Positions 8,777 to 18,411 are shown, numbered from the stretch's first letter. The stretch: DNA of 64,000 nucleotides from Polynucleobacter sp. SHI8 (GCF_027944005.1 NZ_AP027204.1:1302001-1366000), one strand, 5' to 3'. The notes: a model not told the origin generated them from the letters alone. Program-made: numbers and translations.

Positions 8777-9535
8777 TCAACTAATTTGGTTGAAATAGTG
8801 ATGTTCCGTAGTGATATATTGAGCCTGACGAACTTCAACTGGCTTATCACCGTATGTGTAGGCAACCCGAAAAATATCTAATACAGGAACAAACGGTTCA
8901 ATTTTTAAATATTCCGAGGCCAAATTACTGGGCAATACTGCTCGAATACGCTCATTAGCATGGGTCATATGAACACCAAAATGACTTTCAAATAAGCCAT
9001 ACATCGAACCCGTCCAGCTCTCCAAGAGTTCAAGTGTTAAATCGCCAAATAGTGGGCAAGGTAACCAAATGTCTTCGAAAACAATTGGTTTGTCATTAAA
9101 ACTCATTAACCGACGAATATGCACAAAAACATCATCAGCCTGCATTTTGAAAGGTGAATAGACGACTTCTGGGGCTTTTTGATGGCTACAAAGCAAGATT
9201 TTGTTTTGAGAGTCTTCAATCACCCCCGAGGAATTTGCTAAATGCAAAAAACGATACTTACTTTGCTCTTCTTGATGGGTGGCAACGAAAGTACCGCTTC
9301 CTTGCCTTCGAATCAACAATTGTTGCTGTACGAGTTCATCAAGAGCCTTGCGAATGGTTCCTTGACTAACTTGATACAAGGATGCTAACTCAAACTCACT
9401 AGGTATCAACTCCCCTGCTTTCCATACTCCCTGCTCAAGAGCAATCAATATTTTGAGTTTTATTTGTGCATAAAGTGGCAAATCAAGATGTTTTTCTGAT
9501 GAATTGTCATGTTTAGTTTCCATAATAGATATCAT
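8777..9535 (-). CDS. GntR-family regulator with UTRA ligand domain (HutC type)
   Basis: A 252-residue transcription factor. Residues about 20-88 form the winged helix of the GntR family (IPSEFELASLYQVSQGTIRKAL with RQGSGTFV in the wing), and residues about 110-245 match a UTRA ligand-binding domain. It lies between the sdh-gltA operon downstream and mdh, which is divergent. This gene order is common in Burkholderiales, where it is expected to control TCA genes. The inducer is unknown. The likely target is the palindrome at 8662-8702, the mdh/gntR gap, or both. A close second ATG (MET) five codons in is an alternative start. Confidence 0.88.
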   Translation of the reverse strand: MISIMETKHDNSSEKHLDLPLYAQIKLKILIALEQGVWKAGELIPSEFELASLYQVSQGTIRKALDELVQQQLLIRRQGSGTFVATHQEEQSKYRFLHLANSSGVIEDSQNKILLCSHQKAPEVVYSPFKMQADDVFVHIRRLMSFNDKPIVFEDIWLPCPLFGDLTLELLESWTGSMYGLFESHFGVHMTHANERIRAVLPSNLASEYLKIEPFVPVLDIFRVAYTYGDKPVEVRQAQYITTEHHYFNQIS

Positions 9536-9610
9536 ATATGCACTGTGAGATAAAAAAATGAAACATTTTTTGTCAAATAGCCTTTATTTTTAATCATTTT
9601 GGAGCTAGTT

Positions 9611-10597
9611 ATGTCAAAAGCACCCCTGCGCGTAGCAGTCACCGGAGCGGCCGGTCAAATTGGATACTCTCTTTTATTCCGTATTGCAAATGGCGATATG
9701 TTAGGAAAAGATCAACCAGTTATTTTGCAATTATTAGAAATTCCTGACGAAAAAGCCCAAAATGCTTTAAAAGGCGTCATGATGGAACTCGATGATTGTG
9801 CTTTTCCATTGTTGCAAGGTATGACTGCGCATGGCGATCCAATGACGGCATTTAAAGATATTGATTATGCTGTTCTCGTTGGTGCTCGTCCCCGTGGTCC
9901 TGGTATGGAAAGAAAAGATTTACTTTCCGCCAATGCCCAGATTTTCACTGCACAAGGTAAAGCTTTAAATGCGGTGGCAAAAAGAACGGTTAAAACTTTA
10001 GTCGTAGGTAATCCTGCAAACACCAATGCCTACATTGCAATGAAGTCTGCTCCTGACCTACCAGCGAAAAACTTTACTGCCATGTTGCGCTTAGATCACA
10101 ACCGTGCTTTATCTCAACTAGCAACTAAATCTAACTCAGCTGTAGCGGATATTGAAAAATTAGTTGTTTGGGGCAATCACAGCCCTACGATGTATCCTGA
10201 CTATCGCTTCGCTTCAGTCGCTGGAAAATCCATTAAAGAATTAATTAATGATGAAGATTGGAATAAAAACACTTTCTTGCCAACAGTTGGTAAGCGTGGT
10301 GCAGCGATTATTGAAGCTCGTGGCTTGTCCTCTGCAGCCTCTGCAGCAAATGCTGCGATTGATCATATACACGATTGGCACCTTGGAACCAATGGTAAAT
10401 GGGTCACGATGGGTGTTCCATCTGATGGTTCTTATGGTATCCCTGCGGAGGTAATGTATGGCTTCCCAGTTATTTGTGAGAATGGTGAGTACACGGTAAT
10501 TAAAGATCTTCCAGTTGATGAGTTTTCTCGCGAACGTATGGACTTTACGTTAAAGGAATTGCTTGAAGAGCAAGATGGAGTTAAGCATCTTTTGTAA
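9611..10597 (+). CDS. mdh: Malate dehydrogenase
   Basis: A 328-residue NAD-dependent malate dehydrogenase of the group related to the eukaryotic cytosolic enzyme. The Rossmann motif GAAGQIGYSL is near the N-terminus; the active-site segment RLDHNRAL and catalytic histidine in WGNHSPTMYPDYR are present. An in-frame ATG at 9599 exists, but GGAGCTAGTT directly before the ATG at 9611 is a good ribosome site and MSKAPLRVAVTGAAG is the normal start. It is divergent from gntR and followed 14 bases later by the CitE-like gene. Confidence 0.97.
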   Translation: MSKAPLRVAVTGAAGQIGYSLLFRIANGDMLGKDQPVILQLLEIPDEKAQNALKGVMMELDDCAFPLLQGMTAHGDPMTAFKDIDYAVLVGARPRGPGMERKDLLSANAQIFTAQGKALNAVAKRTVKTLVVGNPANTNAYIAMKSAPDLPAKNFTAMLRLDHNRALSQLATKSNSAVADIEKLVVWGNHSPTMYPDYRFASVAGKSIKELINDEDWNKNTFLPTVGKRGAAIIEARGLSSAASAANAAIDHIHDWHLGTNGKWVTMGVPSDGSYGIPAEVMYGFPVICENGEYTVIKDLPVDEFSRERMDFTLKELLEEQDGVKHLL

Positions 10598-10611
10598 TTT
10601 AAGGCAAATTG

Positions 10612-11586
10612 ATGAAGCCATCTGAAGTACTCTTCGAAGGTAGGGTTCCCAAATCCTTACCAGTCTGCGACCACTATTGTGGTACTGAAGTTCGTATGAA
10701 AAAGGCCCTCGCTTTGCAACAAGAGCTTGGGCCTTGCTTTGATATTACTTTCGATTGTGAAGATGGTGCTCCAATGGGCGAAGAAGAGCAGCACGCTTTT
10801 TTGGTGGCTCGTCTTATCAATAGTCCAGAAAACCAATTTGCTAGGGTCGGGGTTCGAGTGCATGATCCACAAAGCCCCTTCTTCACACAAGATATCGAAA
10901 TACTGATTAAGGAATGTGGTAACCGACTGGCCTACATCACTATTCCAAAAGTCGAATCAGCTGTTCAAGTAAGTCATTTAATTGAACAAATTAATTCCAA
11001 AGCAGCTCAACATGAAGTCACTACTCTGATTCCGATTCATGTATTAATCGAAACACATACTTCGCTAGCAGATGCAATGCATATCGCTTCGTTGGCTCAA
11101 ATAGAATGTCTAAGCTTCGGTTTAATGGATTTTGTGTCTGCGCACTATGGTGCTATTCCAGCAAGTGCTATGAATGTCGATCAATTTAACCACCCCTTGA
11201 TTCAGCGTGCAATGTTGGATATATCTGCTGCATGTCATCGTTTTGCAATCACGCCTTCGCATAATGTGTGTACCGAAATTCATGATGTGGCTCGAATTCG
11301 AGATGATTGCCTTAAGGCTAAGGACTTTTTTGGATACACTCGCAAATGGAGCATCCATCCAAACCAAATACCTGTTATTGTAGAAGCATTCAGTCCACAA
11401 AATCAACAAGTGGATGAGGCAGTTCAGATTCTTCTGGCAGCACAAAATGCCCATTGGGGTCCTATACAATATGATGGAAAGCTTCACGATAGAGCAAGTT
11501 ATCGTTTTTATTGGATGGTTTTACAACGCGCAAAAAGCTCAGGGAAAAACTTCTCGCAGCTAAACTCTTTAGATTGGTTTAATTAA
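10612..11586 (+). CDS. HpcH/HpaI aldolase / citrate lyase beta-subunit family protein
   Basis: A 324-residue TIM-barrel protein of the CitE-like CoA ester lyase family. Visible features are ITFDCEDGAPMGEE (metal-site aspartate/glutamate), IPKVESA and IETHTSLADAMHIASL, followed by LSFGLMDFV. Such proteins cleave or form C-C bonds in malyl-CoA-, citramalyl-CoA- or citryl-type esters. No other citrate lyase subunits are nearby, so it is not a standard citrate lyase. Its place right after mdh suggests work on malyl-type CoA esters, but this is inference. AAGG lies seven bases upstream of the ATG. Confidence 0.82.
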   Translation: MKPSEVLFEGRVPKSLPVCDHYCGTEVRMKKALALQQELGPCFDITFDCEDGAPMGEEEQHAFLVARLINSPENQFARVGVRVHDPQSPFFTQDIEILIKECGNRLAYITIPKVESAVQVSHLIEQINSKAAQHEVTTLIPIHVLIETHTSLADAMHIASLAQIECLSFGLMDFVSAHYGAIPASAMNVDQFNHPLIQRAMLDISAACHRFAITPSHNVCTEIHDVARIRDDCLKAKDFFGYTRKWSIHPNQIPVIVEAFSPQNQQVDEAVQILLAAQNAHWGPIQYDGKLHDRASYRFYWMVLQRAKSSGKNFSQLNSLDWFN

Positions 11587-11588
11587 CA

Positions 11589-12080
11589 ATGTTTAAATAT
11601 TTTTTGAATACACAAAAGTACCAAATAAAATCCGCATATCACTTCACTCGTTTATTGATTGTGGGCGTATTTGTATGTGCCACCTTATTGGCATATCAAT
11701 CAGATGCCTATGCCCAAAAGAAAAATACTAATCAAACTCCTCCTAAAGTAAGTTCATCTGAGGATGAAAAAAAGTTTGATATGCTTAAATCTGGGAATGA
11801 GACCGTTTGGACTTGTGAGAATAATGTCAAAGTGAAAACGGCCCAGGCTGGGAGTCAATACCTGTTTCTGCACAATAAAAAACTCTACACAATGAATGGT
11901 ATAGAAGCCCTGAATGGCGTTTCTCGGTTTTCAGACATTGTGCATCGTCTTGATTGGATTATTATTCCTGGCAAAGCGATGCTATTTGATAGCAAAGCTG
12001 GACAACGCTTACTCGACTACTGTAAACACCCTGATTTAGCAGTAGTTGATCAATCAAAACAAGTCGATTTAATGAAATAG
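11589..12080 (+). CDS. Secreted hypothetical protein, possibly MliC-like
   Basis: A 163-residue protein with a hydrophobic stretch (about residues 20-36) ending at a probable signal-peptidase site in AYAQ. The mature part begins with a lysine/threonine/glutamate-rich linker and then a compact domain with two cysteines, WTCENN (about 76) and DYCKHPD (about 148). The pattern TCxNN...V...LYTMNG...AMLFDSK....C resembles the fold of MliC-type lysozyme inhibitors, but similarity is weak and this is a guess. It starts two bases after the CitE-like gene and converges with the DUF2863 gene with a 12-base overlap. Confidence 0.6.
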   Translation: MFKYFLNTQKYQIKSAYHFTRLLIVGVFVCATLLAYQSDAYAQKKNTNQTPPKVSSSEDEKKFDMLKSGNETVWTCENNVKVKTAQAGSQYLFLHNKKLYTMNGIEALNGVSRFSDIVHRLDWIIIPGKAMLFDSKAGQRLLDYCKHPDLAVVDQSKQVDLMK

Positions 12081-13310
12081 CAATTGTTGTGCTGGAGTGT
12101 CTTCGGGCATTTCAGCATGAACTACTTCAGCTGATCGATTTGGAAATAAGGGCACTCCACAATCTTCACACATCTCTGGCGTAAATAACATCGCATGTTT
12201 AAATACATCACCCACCCCCGCCAAATGAAGTGTGTCCGAAATTAGTTCGATAGTGGTGTTTCCATCCCCACTACTTTCTATATCATCCATCGAAACTGTT
12301 TCACGGTCATAAAGTGGCCACACTACTCCATAAATAATTTCGGGATGCCCCTTAATTGCAAAAGAAACACGAAACTCATCAGTAATCTCATGACCAAATG
12401 GAGCTACAACACAAGAAAGCTCAGGTGGAGTTACACCAAGTGATGACTCTAAATAATTGACTGCAGCTGTGAGACTCAGCGGTCTTACCCGCTTATCAGC
12501 CTCTCGACAATTAGTGAAAAAAGCATCGGGTAATAAAATTTCAAACTCGCATCCAGGTAGTAATTCGGACAAAACCGAATGCATCGACTCTTGCCACTGT
12601 TTAAGGGCCAAGCTCCGCTCTAAGCGAAGGGGCTCTTCCGCCTGCCAAATAAACATGGGTTGACCAATTTCTACGGCAACTGCGCAAAGAATGAAACGTG
12701 GGTCAGCTAAGACAGGAATCGTTTCTGGCATCTCTTTTAATTGATACACAACATCTGCTTGCTCAACTGCTGATTTAGCCATTTTCTCCAATAACATTCT
12801 AGTCTGACTATGAGACTGTGGAATTTGATCAATGCTATATAACCAAGGAACAATGGATAAATGAATTTCTTTAGTGAAAATAAATTCTTTTAAATACTCA
12901 ACCGTTTCAGCAATTAAACCAGTCCGAATCGGTCCCGATGGAATTGCATATCGAGTTTGAGCAATCATTGGTATTGCCAAAAGCAAAACTTCATAGTGCT
13001 TGCCATCTAATTCATATACTAAGGACTCAGAGGCTGTTTCAATGGCATCAGCGAGTATTTCAAATGCTGCCGTTTGGGATTTAAAGGTTTGATCTAATGC
13101 GGCATCCAATACAGCTTGGTTTTGATTACTGAGTAATCGATTCAGGCGTTCAAATAATTTTTTTTCCCAAAAATTATCTTCCACCTTGCTCCCAGAAGCA
13201 GCAAGAGCTAATGCCTCAGAAACTAATTTTTCAACCTCAGGAGTATTTCTTGATTTAGTAGGTATCCTTGTCGATAAGACAGGTTTAATAGAAGATTTTG
13301 AGATAGCCAT
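12069..13310 (-). CDS. DUF2863 family protein
   Basis: A 413-residue cytoplasmic protein with the N-terminal pattern LVSEALALAASGSKVEDNFWEKKLFERL that I recognise from DUF2863 proteins of Burkholderiales, which have no known function. No signal peptide, membrane segment or catalytic motif is visible. CxxC occurs near the C-terminus (MCEDCGVPLFPN), possibly a metal site. Its start overlaps the yaaA stop by one base (TAATG), implying translational coupling with YaaA; the two may share a stress-related function, but that is inference. Confidence 0.78.
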   Translation of the reverse strand: MAISKSSIKPVLSTRIPTKSRNTPEVEKLVSEALALAASGSKVEDNFWEKKLFERLNRLLSNQNQAVLDAALDQTFKSQTAAFEILADAIETASESLVYELDGKHYEVLLLAIPMIAQTRYAIPSGPIRTGLIAETVEYLKEFIFTKEIHLSIVPWLYSIDQIPQSHSQTRMLLEKMAKSAVEQADVVYQLKEMPETIPVLADPRFILCAVAVEIGQPMFIWQAEEPLRLERSLALKQWQESMHSVLSELLPGCEFEILLPDAFFTNCREADKRVRPLSLTAAVNYLESSLGVTPPELSCVVAPFGHEITDEFRVSFAIKGHPEIIYGVVWPLYDRETVSMDDIESSGDGNTTIELISDTLHLAGVGDVFKHAMLFTPEMCEDCGVPLFPNRSAEVVHAEMPEDTPAQQLLFH

Positions 13311-14086
13311 TATTTTTGTTGCTTTCTCTGAAAAACAGGTTGATAAGCCTTCGATAGTCCTTCAACATACTGATATCCTTCAAAATCAAAATCTTGTAAT
13401 TTGATTGGATCTTGAATTGCATTTTGAATCACATAACGCGCCATTAATCCTCGGGCACGTTTTGCGTAAAATGAAATAATCTTGAACTTACCATCTTTTT
13501 CATCTTGGAATACGGGTGAGATAATCGGATACCCTAATTCTTTAGCTTGGATGACTTTAAAGTACTCTTCAGATGCTAAATTTAGTAACATCGGTTTTTT
13601 TTGTTTAGCCAATTCTGCTTGAATAAATGTAGTTATTTTTGATCCCCAAAAACTATACAAATCACCGCCGTGTTTATTTCGGAGGCGAGTGCCCATTTCT
13701 AAACGGTAAGCTTGCATTAAATCGAGTGGTTTTAATACGCCGTATAAACCCGAAAGGATACGAACATGCTTTTGAGCAAAATCTAATTGCTTTTTATTCA
13801 AAGATGTCGCGTCTAAACCTTCATAAACATCTCCGTTAAACGCAAACAAGGCAGCCTTACTATTATTACTAGTAAAGGTCTTGCTCCAACTAGAATATCT
13901 TGCCGCATTTAATGCAGCCAATTTGTCAGATAAAGTCATCAAGGAGGCAATTTCTTGAGTTGAGAGTTTTTTTAACACAGTAATTAACTGACCCGCCTCA
14001 GGAATAAACTCAGGTAAGGTGTTTGGCAAAGACAACTCAAACTCATCAAAATCTAAAGTTTTTGCTGGAGATAAGATGATCAACAT
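13310..14086 (-). CDS. yaaA: Peroxide stress protein YaaA
   Basis: A 258-residue member of the YaaA/DUF328 family. It starts with the hallmark MLIILSPAKTLDF and contains the conserved segments AARYSSW, FNGDVYEGLDA, LSGLYGVLKPLDLMQAYRLEMGT and the C-terminal SFYAKRARGLMARY. In E. coli YaaA lowers free intracellular iron under hydrogen peroxide stress and binds DNA through its helix-hairpin-helix-like fold. It is read leftwards and coupled to the DUF2863 gene. Confidence 0.95.
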   Translation of the reverse strand: MLIILSPAKTLDFDEFELSLPNTLPEFIPEAGQLITVLKKLSTQEIASLMTLSDKLAALNAARYSSWSKTFTSNNSKAALFAFNGDVYEGLDATSLNKKQLDFAQKHVRILSGLYGVLKPLDLMQAYRLEMGTRLRNKHGGDLYSFWGSKITTFIQAELAKQKKPMLLNLASEEYFKVIQAKELGYPIISPVFQDEKDGKFKIISFYAKRARGLMARYVIQNAIQDPIKLQDFDFEGYQYVEGLSKAYQPVFQRKQQK

Positions 14087-14216
14087 ATGATGAATAATAA
14101 TGTAATTAAGTTAATTATATTTATATCAAGACTTCTTTATCACTCATAGAGAAAATGATTCCTTTAATGAATGCTCTATCAGTTTACAATTAATCAATTG
14201 ACATGAGGGGAATTTT

Positions 14217-15434
14217 GTGGATTTTACATATTCAAGCAAAGTAGAAGAATTAAGACAACGTTTGTTAAGTTTTATGGATGAGCATATCTATCCTAATGAG
14301 CATCGTTTTTATGAAGAGGTGTCTGCCAACCGTCAAGCAGGTAACGCTTGGATACCAACCCAATTGATTGAGGAATTAAAACCTAAAGCACAAGCAGCGG
14401 GTCTGTGGAATTTATTTCTACCGCGCTCTAACCGTGCTCCTGAGGGGCTTAATAATCTTGAATATGCTCCTTTATGCGAAATCATGGGTCGCTCACATAT
14501 TGCTCCAGAAGTTTTTAATTGCAATGCGCCAGACACGGGCAATATGGAAACTATTGAACGTTATGGTACGGAAGCCCAAAAGGATATGTGGCTAGAGCCG
14601 CTCCTAAAAGGTACGATAAGGTCAGCTTTTTTAATGACAGAACCTGATGTTGCTTCAAGTGATGCTACCAATATTCAATGCAGTATTCAAAAAGATGGTG
14701 ACGAATACATCATTAATGGTCGTAAATGGTGGTCTTCTGGCGCTGGTGATCCTCGTTGCGCAATCTATATCGTTATGGGTAAAACTGATCCTGATGCGCC
14801 ACGCCATACTCAGCAATCCATGATCCTCGTACCGTCAAATACTCCTGGTATTCGAGTAGTTCGTCCATTATCTATTTTTGGTTATGATGATGCTCCTCAT
14901 GGACATATGGAAGTAATTCTCGACCAAGTACGTGTTCCTGCAAGCAATATCATGCTCGGTGAAGGTCGTGGTTTTGAAATTGCTCAAGGTCGTTTAGGTC
15001 CCGGACGAATCCACCACTGCATGCGCTCCATTGGCGCCGCAGAGCGCGCTCTAGAGTCTATGTGCAAGCGCTTAAAAGAACGTGTTGCCTTTGGCAAACC
15101 TATTTCAGAGCAAGGTGTCTGGCATGAGCGTATCGCTGAATCAAGATGCATGATCGATCAGGCGCGTCTTTTAACTCTTAAAGCAGCTCATACAATGGAT
15201 GTTGCCGGAAATAAAGTAGCAAAAGCAGAAATCGCAATGATTAAAGTGGTTGCCCCCAATATGGCTGCAAAAATTATTGACTGGGCTATCCAAGCCCATG
15301 GCGGTGCCGGCGTCAGTCAGGATTTTGAGCTCGCCTACCATTATGCTTGGCAACGTATTTTGCGATTAGCGGATGGACCCGATGAAGTGCATCGGGCCGC
15401 TATCGCAAAAATTGAGCTTGGTAAATCCTTATAA
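14217..15434 (+). CDS. Acyl-CoA dehydrogenase family protein
   Basis: A 405-residue FAD flavoprotein of the acyl-CoA dehydrogenase superfamily. Recognisable parts are the FAD/substrate segment AFLMTEPDVASSDATN, the beta-domain WWSSGAGDP, and the C-terminal helices with ERVAFGKPIS, QAHGGAGVSQDFELAYHYAWQRILRLADGPDEVHRAAIAK. Length and the GPDEVHR motif resemble the ACAD10/11-like bacterial subgroup, so the substrate may be branched or hydroxylated rather than a simple fatty acyl-CoA. The start is a GTG with GAGGGG six bases upstream. It stands alone, with purU convergent downstream. Confidence 0.9.
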   Translation: MDFTYSSKVEELRQRLLSFMDEHIYPNEHRFYEEVSANRQAGNAWIPTQLIEELKPKAQAAGLWNLFLPRSNRAPEGLNNLEYAPLCEIMGRSHIAPEVFNCNAPDTGNMETIERYGTEAQKDMWLEPLLKGTIRSAFLMTEPDVASSDATNIQCSIQKDGDEYIINGRKWWSSGAGDPRCAIYIVMGKTDPDAPRHTQQSMILVPSNTPGIRVVRPLSIFGYDDAPHGHMEVILDQVRVPASNIMLGEGRGFEIAQGRLGPGRIHHCMRSIGAAERALESMCKRLKERVAFGKPISEQGVWHERIAESRCMIDQARLLTLKAAHTMDVAGNKVAKAEIAMIKVVAPNMAAKIIDWAIQAHGGAGVSQDFELAYHYAWQRILRLADGPDEVHRAAIAKIELGKSL

Positions 15435-15443
15435 CTGGCAATG

Positions 15444-16340
15444 CTATTGAAATATCACCGTACTTTTGCCATTTAATAAAATACGGTGCTCGGCATGCCA
15501 CTGAATAGCTCTTGCCAGAACCATTGACTCGACATCCCTACCAATCGCCGTAAGCTGGTCTGGTGTCATGGAGTGATTAACGCGCGAAATCTCCTGCTCA
15601 ATGATAGGTCCTTCATCTAAATCTGTCGTAACGTAATGCGCAGTCGCACCAATTAATTTAACCCCACGTTGATGGGCCTGCAAGTAAGGTTTCGCCCCTT
15701 TAAAACTAGGTAGGAAAGAATGATGAATATTGATGACTTTTCCTGTTAAAGCTTCACATAATTTAGGTGATAAGATTTGCATATAACGTGCAAGAACGAC
15801 TAAATCAATATTTTCTTTTTCAATTAAATCAAGTAACTGCTGTTCTACATCATTTTTGCGCTCATCTGTAGCAGAAGTAATTTGAAAAAAATGATACGGA
15901 ATTTGATATGACTTTGCCAAATCATTGAAATCATGATGGTTCGATCCAATTCCAGCAATCTCAATCGGTAAACTACCTGATTTAGTTCGAAATAAAAGAT
16001 CATTCAAACAATGTCCAAATTTAGAAACCATTATTAGTACACGAGGATGTTGCTGCAAATTATAAAATTTTGCATCCATCTGAAAACGGTTTTGAATAAT
16101 AGAAAAATTCTCTTTGACTTGAGCTAACTGTAAAGGTTTTTCTATTTGCTCGAAATGAATACGCATAAAAAAACGACCTGAGAAAGGGTCCGTATATTGC
16201 GCAGAATCGGCGATATTACATTGCTGCTCAAATAAAAATTGACTTACTGCATAGACAATCCCGGGACAGTCTGGGCAGATGATTGTCAAAATATAACCTG
16301 GATGTGGCGAATTTGGAGGGTTTGTGGATAATGTATTCAT
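15444..16340 (-). CDS. purU: Formyltetrahydrofolate deformylase
   Basis: A 298-residue protein with an N-terminal ACT domain (YILTIICPDCPGIVYAVSQFL, about residues 16-36) and a C-terminal formyltransferase-like domain containing the active-site segments VLARYMQIL, NIHHSFLPSFKGAKPY and GATAHYVTTDLDEGPII. PurU hydrolyses 10-formyltetrahydrofolate to formate and tetrahydrofolate, balancing the one-carbon pool. An in-frame TTG 18 bases upstream could extend it, but the ATG at 16340 is the better start. It is divergent from rarA with a 44-base gap. Confidence 0.95.
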   Translation of the reverse strand: MNTLSTNPPNSPHPGYILTIICPDCPGIVYAVSQFLFEQQCNIADSAQYTDPFSGRFFMRIHFEQIEKPLQLAQVKENFSIIQNRFQMDAKFYNLQQHPRVLIMVSKFGHCLNDLLFRTKSGSLPIEIAGIGSNHHDFNDLAKSYQIPYHFFQITSATDERKNDVEQQLLDLIEKENIDLVVLARYMQILSPKLCEALTGKVINIHHSFLPSFKGAKPYLQAHQRGVKLIGATAHYVTTDLDEGPIIEQEISRVNHSMTPDQLTAIGRDVESMVLARAIQWHAEHRILLNGKSTVIFQ

Positions 16341-16384
16341 AACAGTATTATCTTTCAATTTTAAATATCATTAAATAATTCATC

Positions 16385-17698
16385 ATGCTGAATAACGCAA
16401 AAGAACTTTGGCCCCATAAACCTTTGGCTGAAGTCATGCGACCAATTCGAATTGAGGATGTTGTAGGCCAAGAGCATATTTTAGGCTTCAACAAGTCATT
16501 ACAAATGGCATTCAATGCAAAAAAAATGCATTCTATGATTTTATGGGGGCCACCTGGTGTTGGTAAAACCAGCCTAGCACGACTCATGGCGACAGCATTT
16601 GAATACCATTTTATAGCTTTATCCGCGGTTCTTGCTGGTGTGAAAGATATTCGACAAGCTGTCGAAGAAGCACTGCAAGTCGAACAACAATCGAATAAAA
16701 AAACTATCCTCTTTGTCGACGAAATCCATCGTTTTAATAAAAGTCAGCAAGATGCTCTTTTGCCTTTTGTAGAATCTGGACTTCTCACTTTCATTGGCGC
16801 AACGACCGAAAATCCCTCTTTCGAAGTCAACTCAGCACTTTTATCTCGAGCGCACACCTACGTATTAAAACCTCTTGAAGAAAAGCATCTTAGAGCTTTA
16901 CTAGTTCGTATTCCTGAAGTAACCAAGCGACCTTTCGAAATTTCCGAGGAAGCCATTCAAACTTTAATTCATTTTGCCGATGGTGATGGTCGAAGATTTT
17001 TAAACGCTATTGATCAAGCTCTTGCTAATCAAATCTCTAATGATCATTATTTGATTGATCAACCCCTGTTAGAGCAAGTGCTTCAATCTCAAGGAAGACG
17101 TTTTGATAAAGGCGGTGAACATTTTTATGATCAAATCTCAGCTCTGCATAAATCTGTTCGTGGTTCTCATCCAGATGCTGCTCTATATTGGCTTTGTCGA
17201 ATGTTAGATGGTGGTGCTGACCCATTGTATTTAGGTCGAAGAATCATTCGTATGGCCTGGGAAGATATTGGCCTGGCTGATCCAAGAGCAATTCAATTAT
17301 GTTTAGATGCGCTTCAAACTTATGAACGTCTAGGCTCACCAGAAGGCGAATTAGCCTTAGGTGAAGCAGTTATTTATTTGGCACTAGCTGCTAAAAGTAA
17401 TTCGGCTTATAACGCTTATAACGCAGCAAAAGCCTTTGTAGCGAAGGACTCAAGTCAGGAAGTTCCTCTACATCTGCGAAATGCTCCCACTCAATTGATG
17501 AAAACTTTAGCTTATGGGCAAAGATATCGATATGCCCATGATGAACCACATGCTTACGCTGCTGGTGAGTCATACTTACCTGAGGGTATGAAAAATCCAC
17601 TATGGTACTTACCTACAGACCGTGGATTAGAGATTCAAATTAGAGAAAAAATGGCTTTATTAAAAAGTCTTGATGAACAGGCCATGAAAAAGAAATAA
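16385..17698 (+). CDS. rarA: Replication-associated recombination protein A (AAA ATPase)
   Basis: A 437-residue MgsA/RarA/WRNIP1-family ATPase that acts at stalled replication forks. The Walker A GPPGVGKTS lies at about residues 54-62, Walker B LFVDEIHRF at about 109-117, sensor 1 in FIGATTENPSF, and the C-terminal tetramerisation part includes SDVRGS-like SVRGSHPDAALYWLCRML and the MEDIG-type WEDIGLADPRA. The family-typical opening PLAEVMRPIRIEDVVGQEH is complete. It is transcribed singly between purU and the convergent nitroreductase gene, whose stop is only two bases away. Confidence 0.95.
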   Translation: MLNNAKELWPHKPLAEVMRPIRIEDVVGQEHILGFNKSLQMAFNAKKMHSMILWGPPGVGKTSLARLMATAFEYHFIALSAVLAGVKDIRQAVEEALQVEQQSNKKTILFVDEIHRFNKSQQDALLPFVESGLLTFIGATTENPSFEVNSALLSRAHTYVLKPLEEKHLRALLVRIPEVTKRPFEISEEAIQTLIHFADGDGRRFLNAIDQALANQISNDHYLIDQPLLEQVLQSQGRRFDKGGEHFYDQISALHKSVRGSHPDAALYWLCRMLDGGADPLYLGRRIIRMAWEDIGLADPRAIQLCLDALQTYERLGSPEGELALGEAVIYLALAAKSNSAYNAYNAAKAFVAKDSSQEVPLHLRNAPTQLMKTLAYGQRYRYAHDEPHAYAAGESYLPEGMKNPLWYLPTDRGLEIQIREKMALLKSLDEQAMKKK

Positions 17699-17699
17699 C

Positions 17700-18398
17700 T
17701 TAATTTTGCACAAATCGAACAAATTCCTGCACAGGAGATCGTTCAGTGACGAGTTGATTTTCTGGGGCTTGCATATTTTCATAGCCTAGTGATATGCAAC
17801 AGACCAATTGTTCATCTTCAGCAAAGTTAAGGTGCTCTGCGACAATCTTGTGATAAGAAATAAAAGCAGCTTGAGGGCAAGATCCAATGCCCCTAGCATT
17901 GGCAGAAATCATTATGCTTTGTAAAAACATACCATAATCCAACCAACTCCCCTGCTCCATCATTCTTGGGATGGAGAAAAATAAAACGGTAGGAGCGCCA
18001 AAAAAATCAAAATTTTTCGCATGTTGTTCATGCATCTTTTGATTTTCTCCACGCGCAATCCCTACTAACTTATATAAATCAAAGCCAACTTTACGACGTC
18101 TCGATAAAAATGGTTCAACCCAGTTTTTTGGATAATAAATATATTCTGGGCGATATAAAGCACGTAAGGCAGGATCATTAAATACCGCTTTTACAGATTC
18201 CGAAAGCCGCTTTTTAGCTGCACCCTCCAATACATAAACTTTCCATGGCTGAATGTTGGATCCTGAGGGCGCTCTAGCAGCGACTTCAATAATATCTAAA
18301 ACAGTTTGATTGGGAATGGGTGTTGATAAAAATGATCGTACAGATTTTCTGGTTCGAATCACATCATCAACAATCTCACTAACTGGCTGTTTTGTCAT
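17700..18398 (-). CDS. Nitroreductase family protein
   Basis: A 232-residue FMN-dependent nitroreductase-fold protein. The opening RKSVRSFLSTPIPNQTVLDIIEVAARAPSGSNIQPWKVYVL is the classic FMN-binding region (R-x-S-x-R and APSGSNxQPW), and ISANARGIGSCPQAAF is the second FMN-contact segment. Substrate is unknown; members reduce nitroaromatics, quinones or enones with NAD(P)H. It lies 13 bases downstream of pcaF on the same strand, so it could be the last gene of the aromatic-catabolism operon that starts near 21664. Confidence 0.88.
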   Translation of the reverse strand: MTKQPVSEIVDDVIRTRKSVRSFLSTPIPNQTVLDIIEVAARAPSGSNIQPWKVYVLEGAAKKRLSESVKAVFNDPALRALYRPEYIYYPKNWVEPFLSRRRKVGFDLYKLVGIARGENQKMHEQHAKNFDFFGAPTVLFFSIPRMMEQGSWLDYGMFLQSIMISANARGIGSCPQAAFISYHKIVAEHLNFAEDEQLVCCISLGYENMQAPENQLVTERSPVQEFVRFVQN

Positions 18399-18411
18399 TA
18401 CTTTTATTTAC

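Noticed and set aside
11122..11487. Open frame of 121 codons antisense to the CitE-like gene
   Set aside because: Shadow of a conserved TIM-barrel coding region; no start signal or family pattern.
15456..15488. CACCGTA...TACGGTG hairpin at the end of purU as a terminator
   Set aside because: It lies inside the purU coding end, has a 19-base loop and lacks a T-run.
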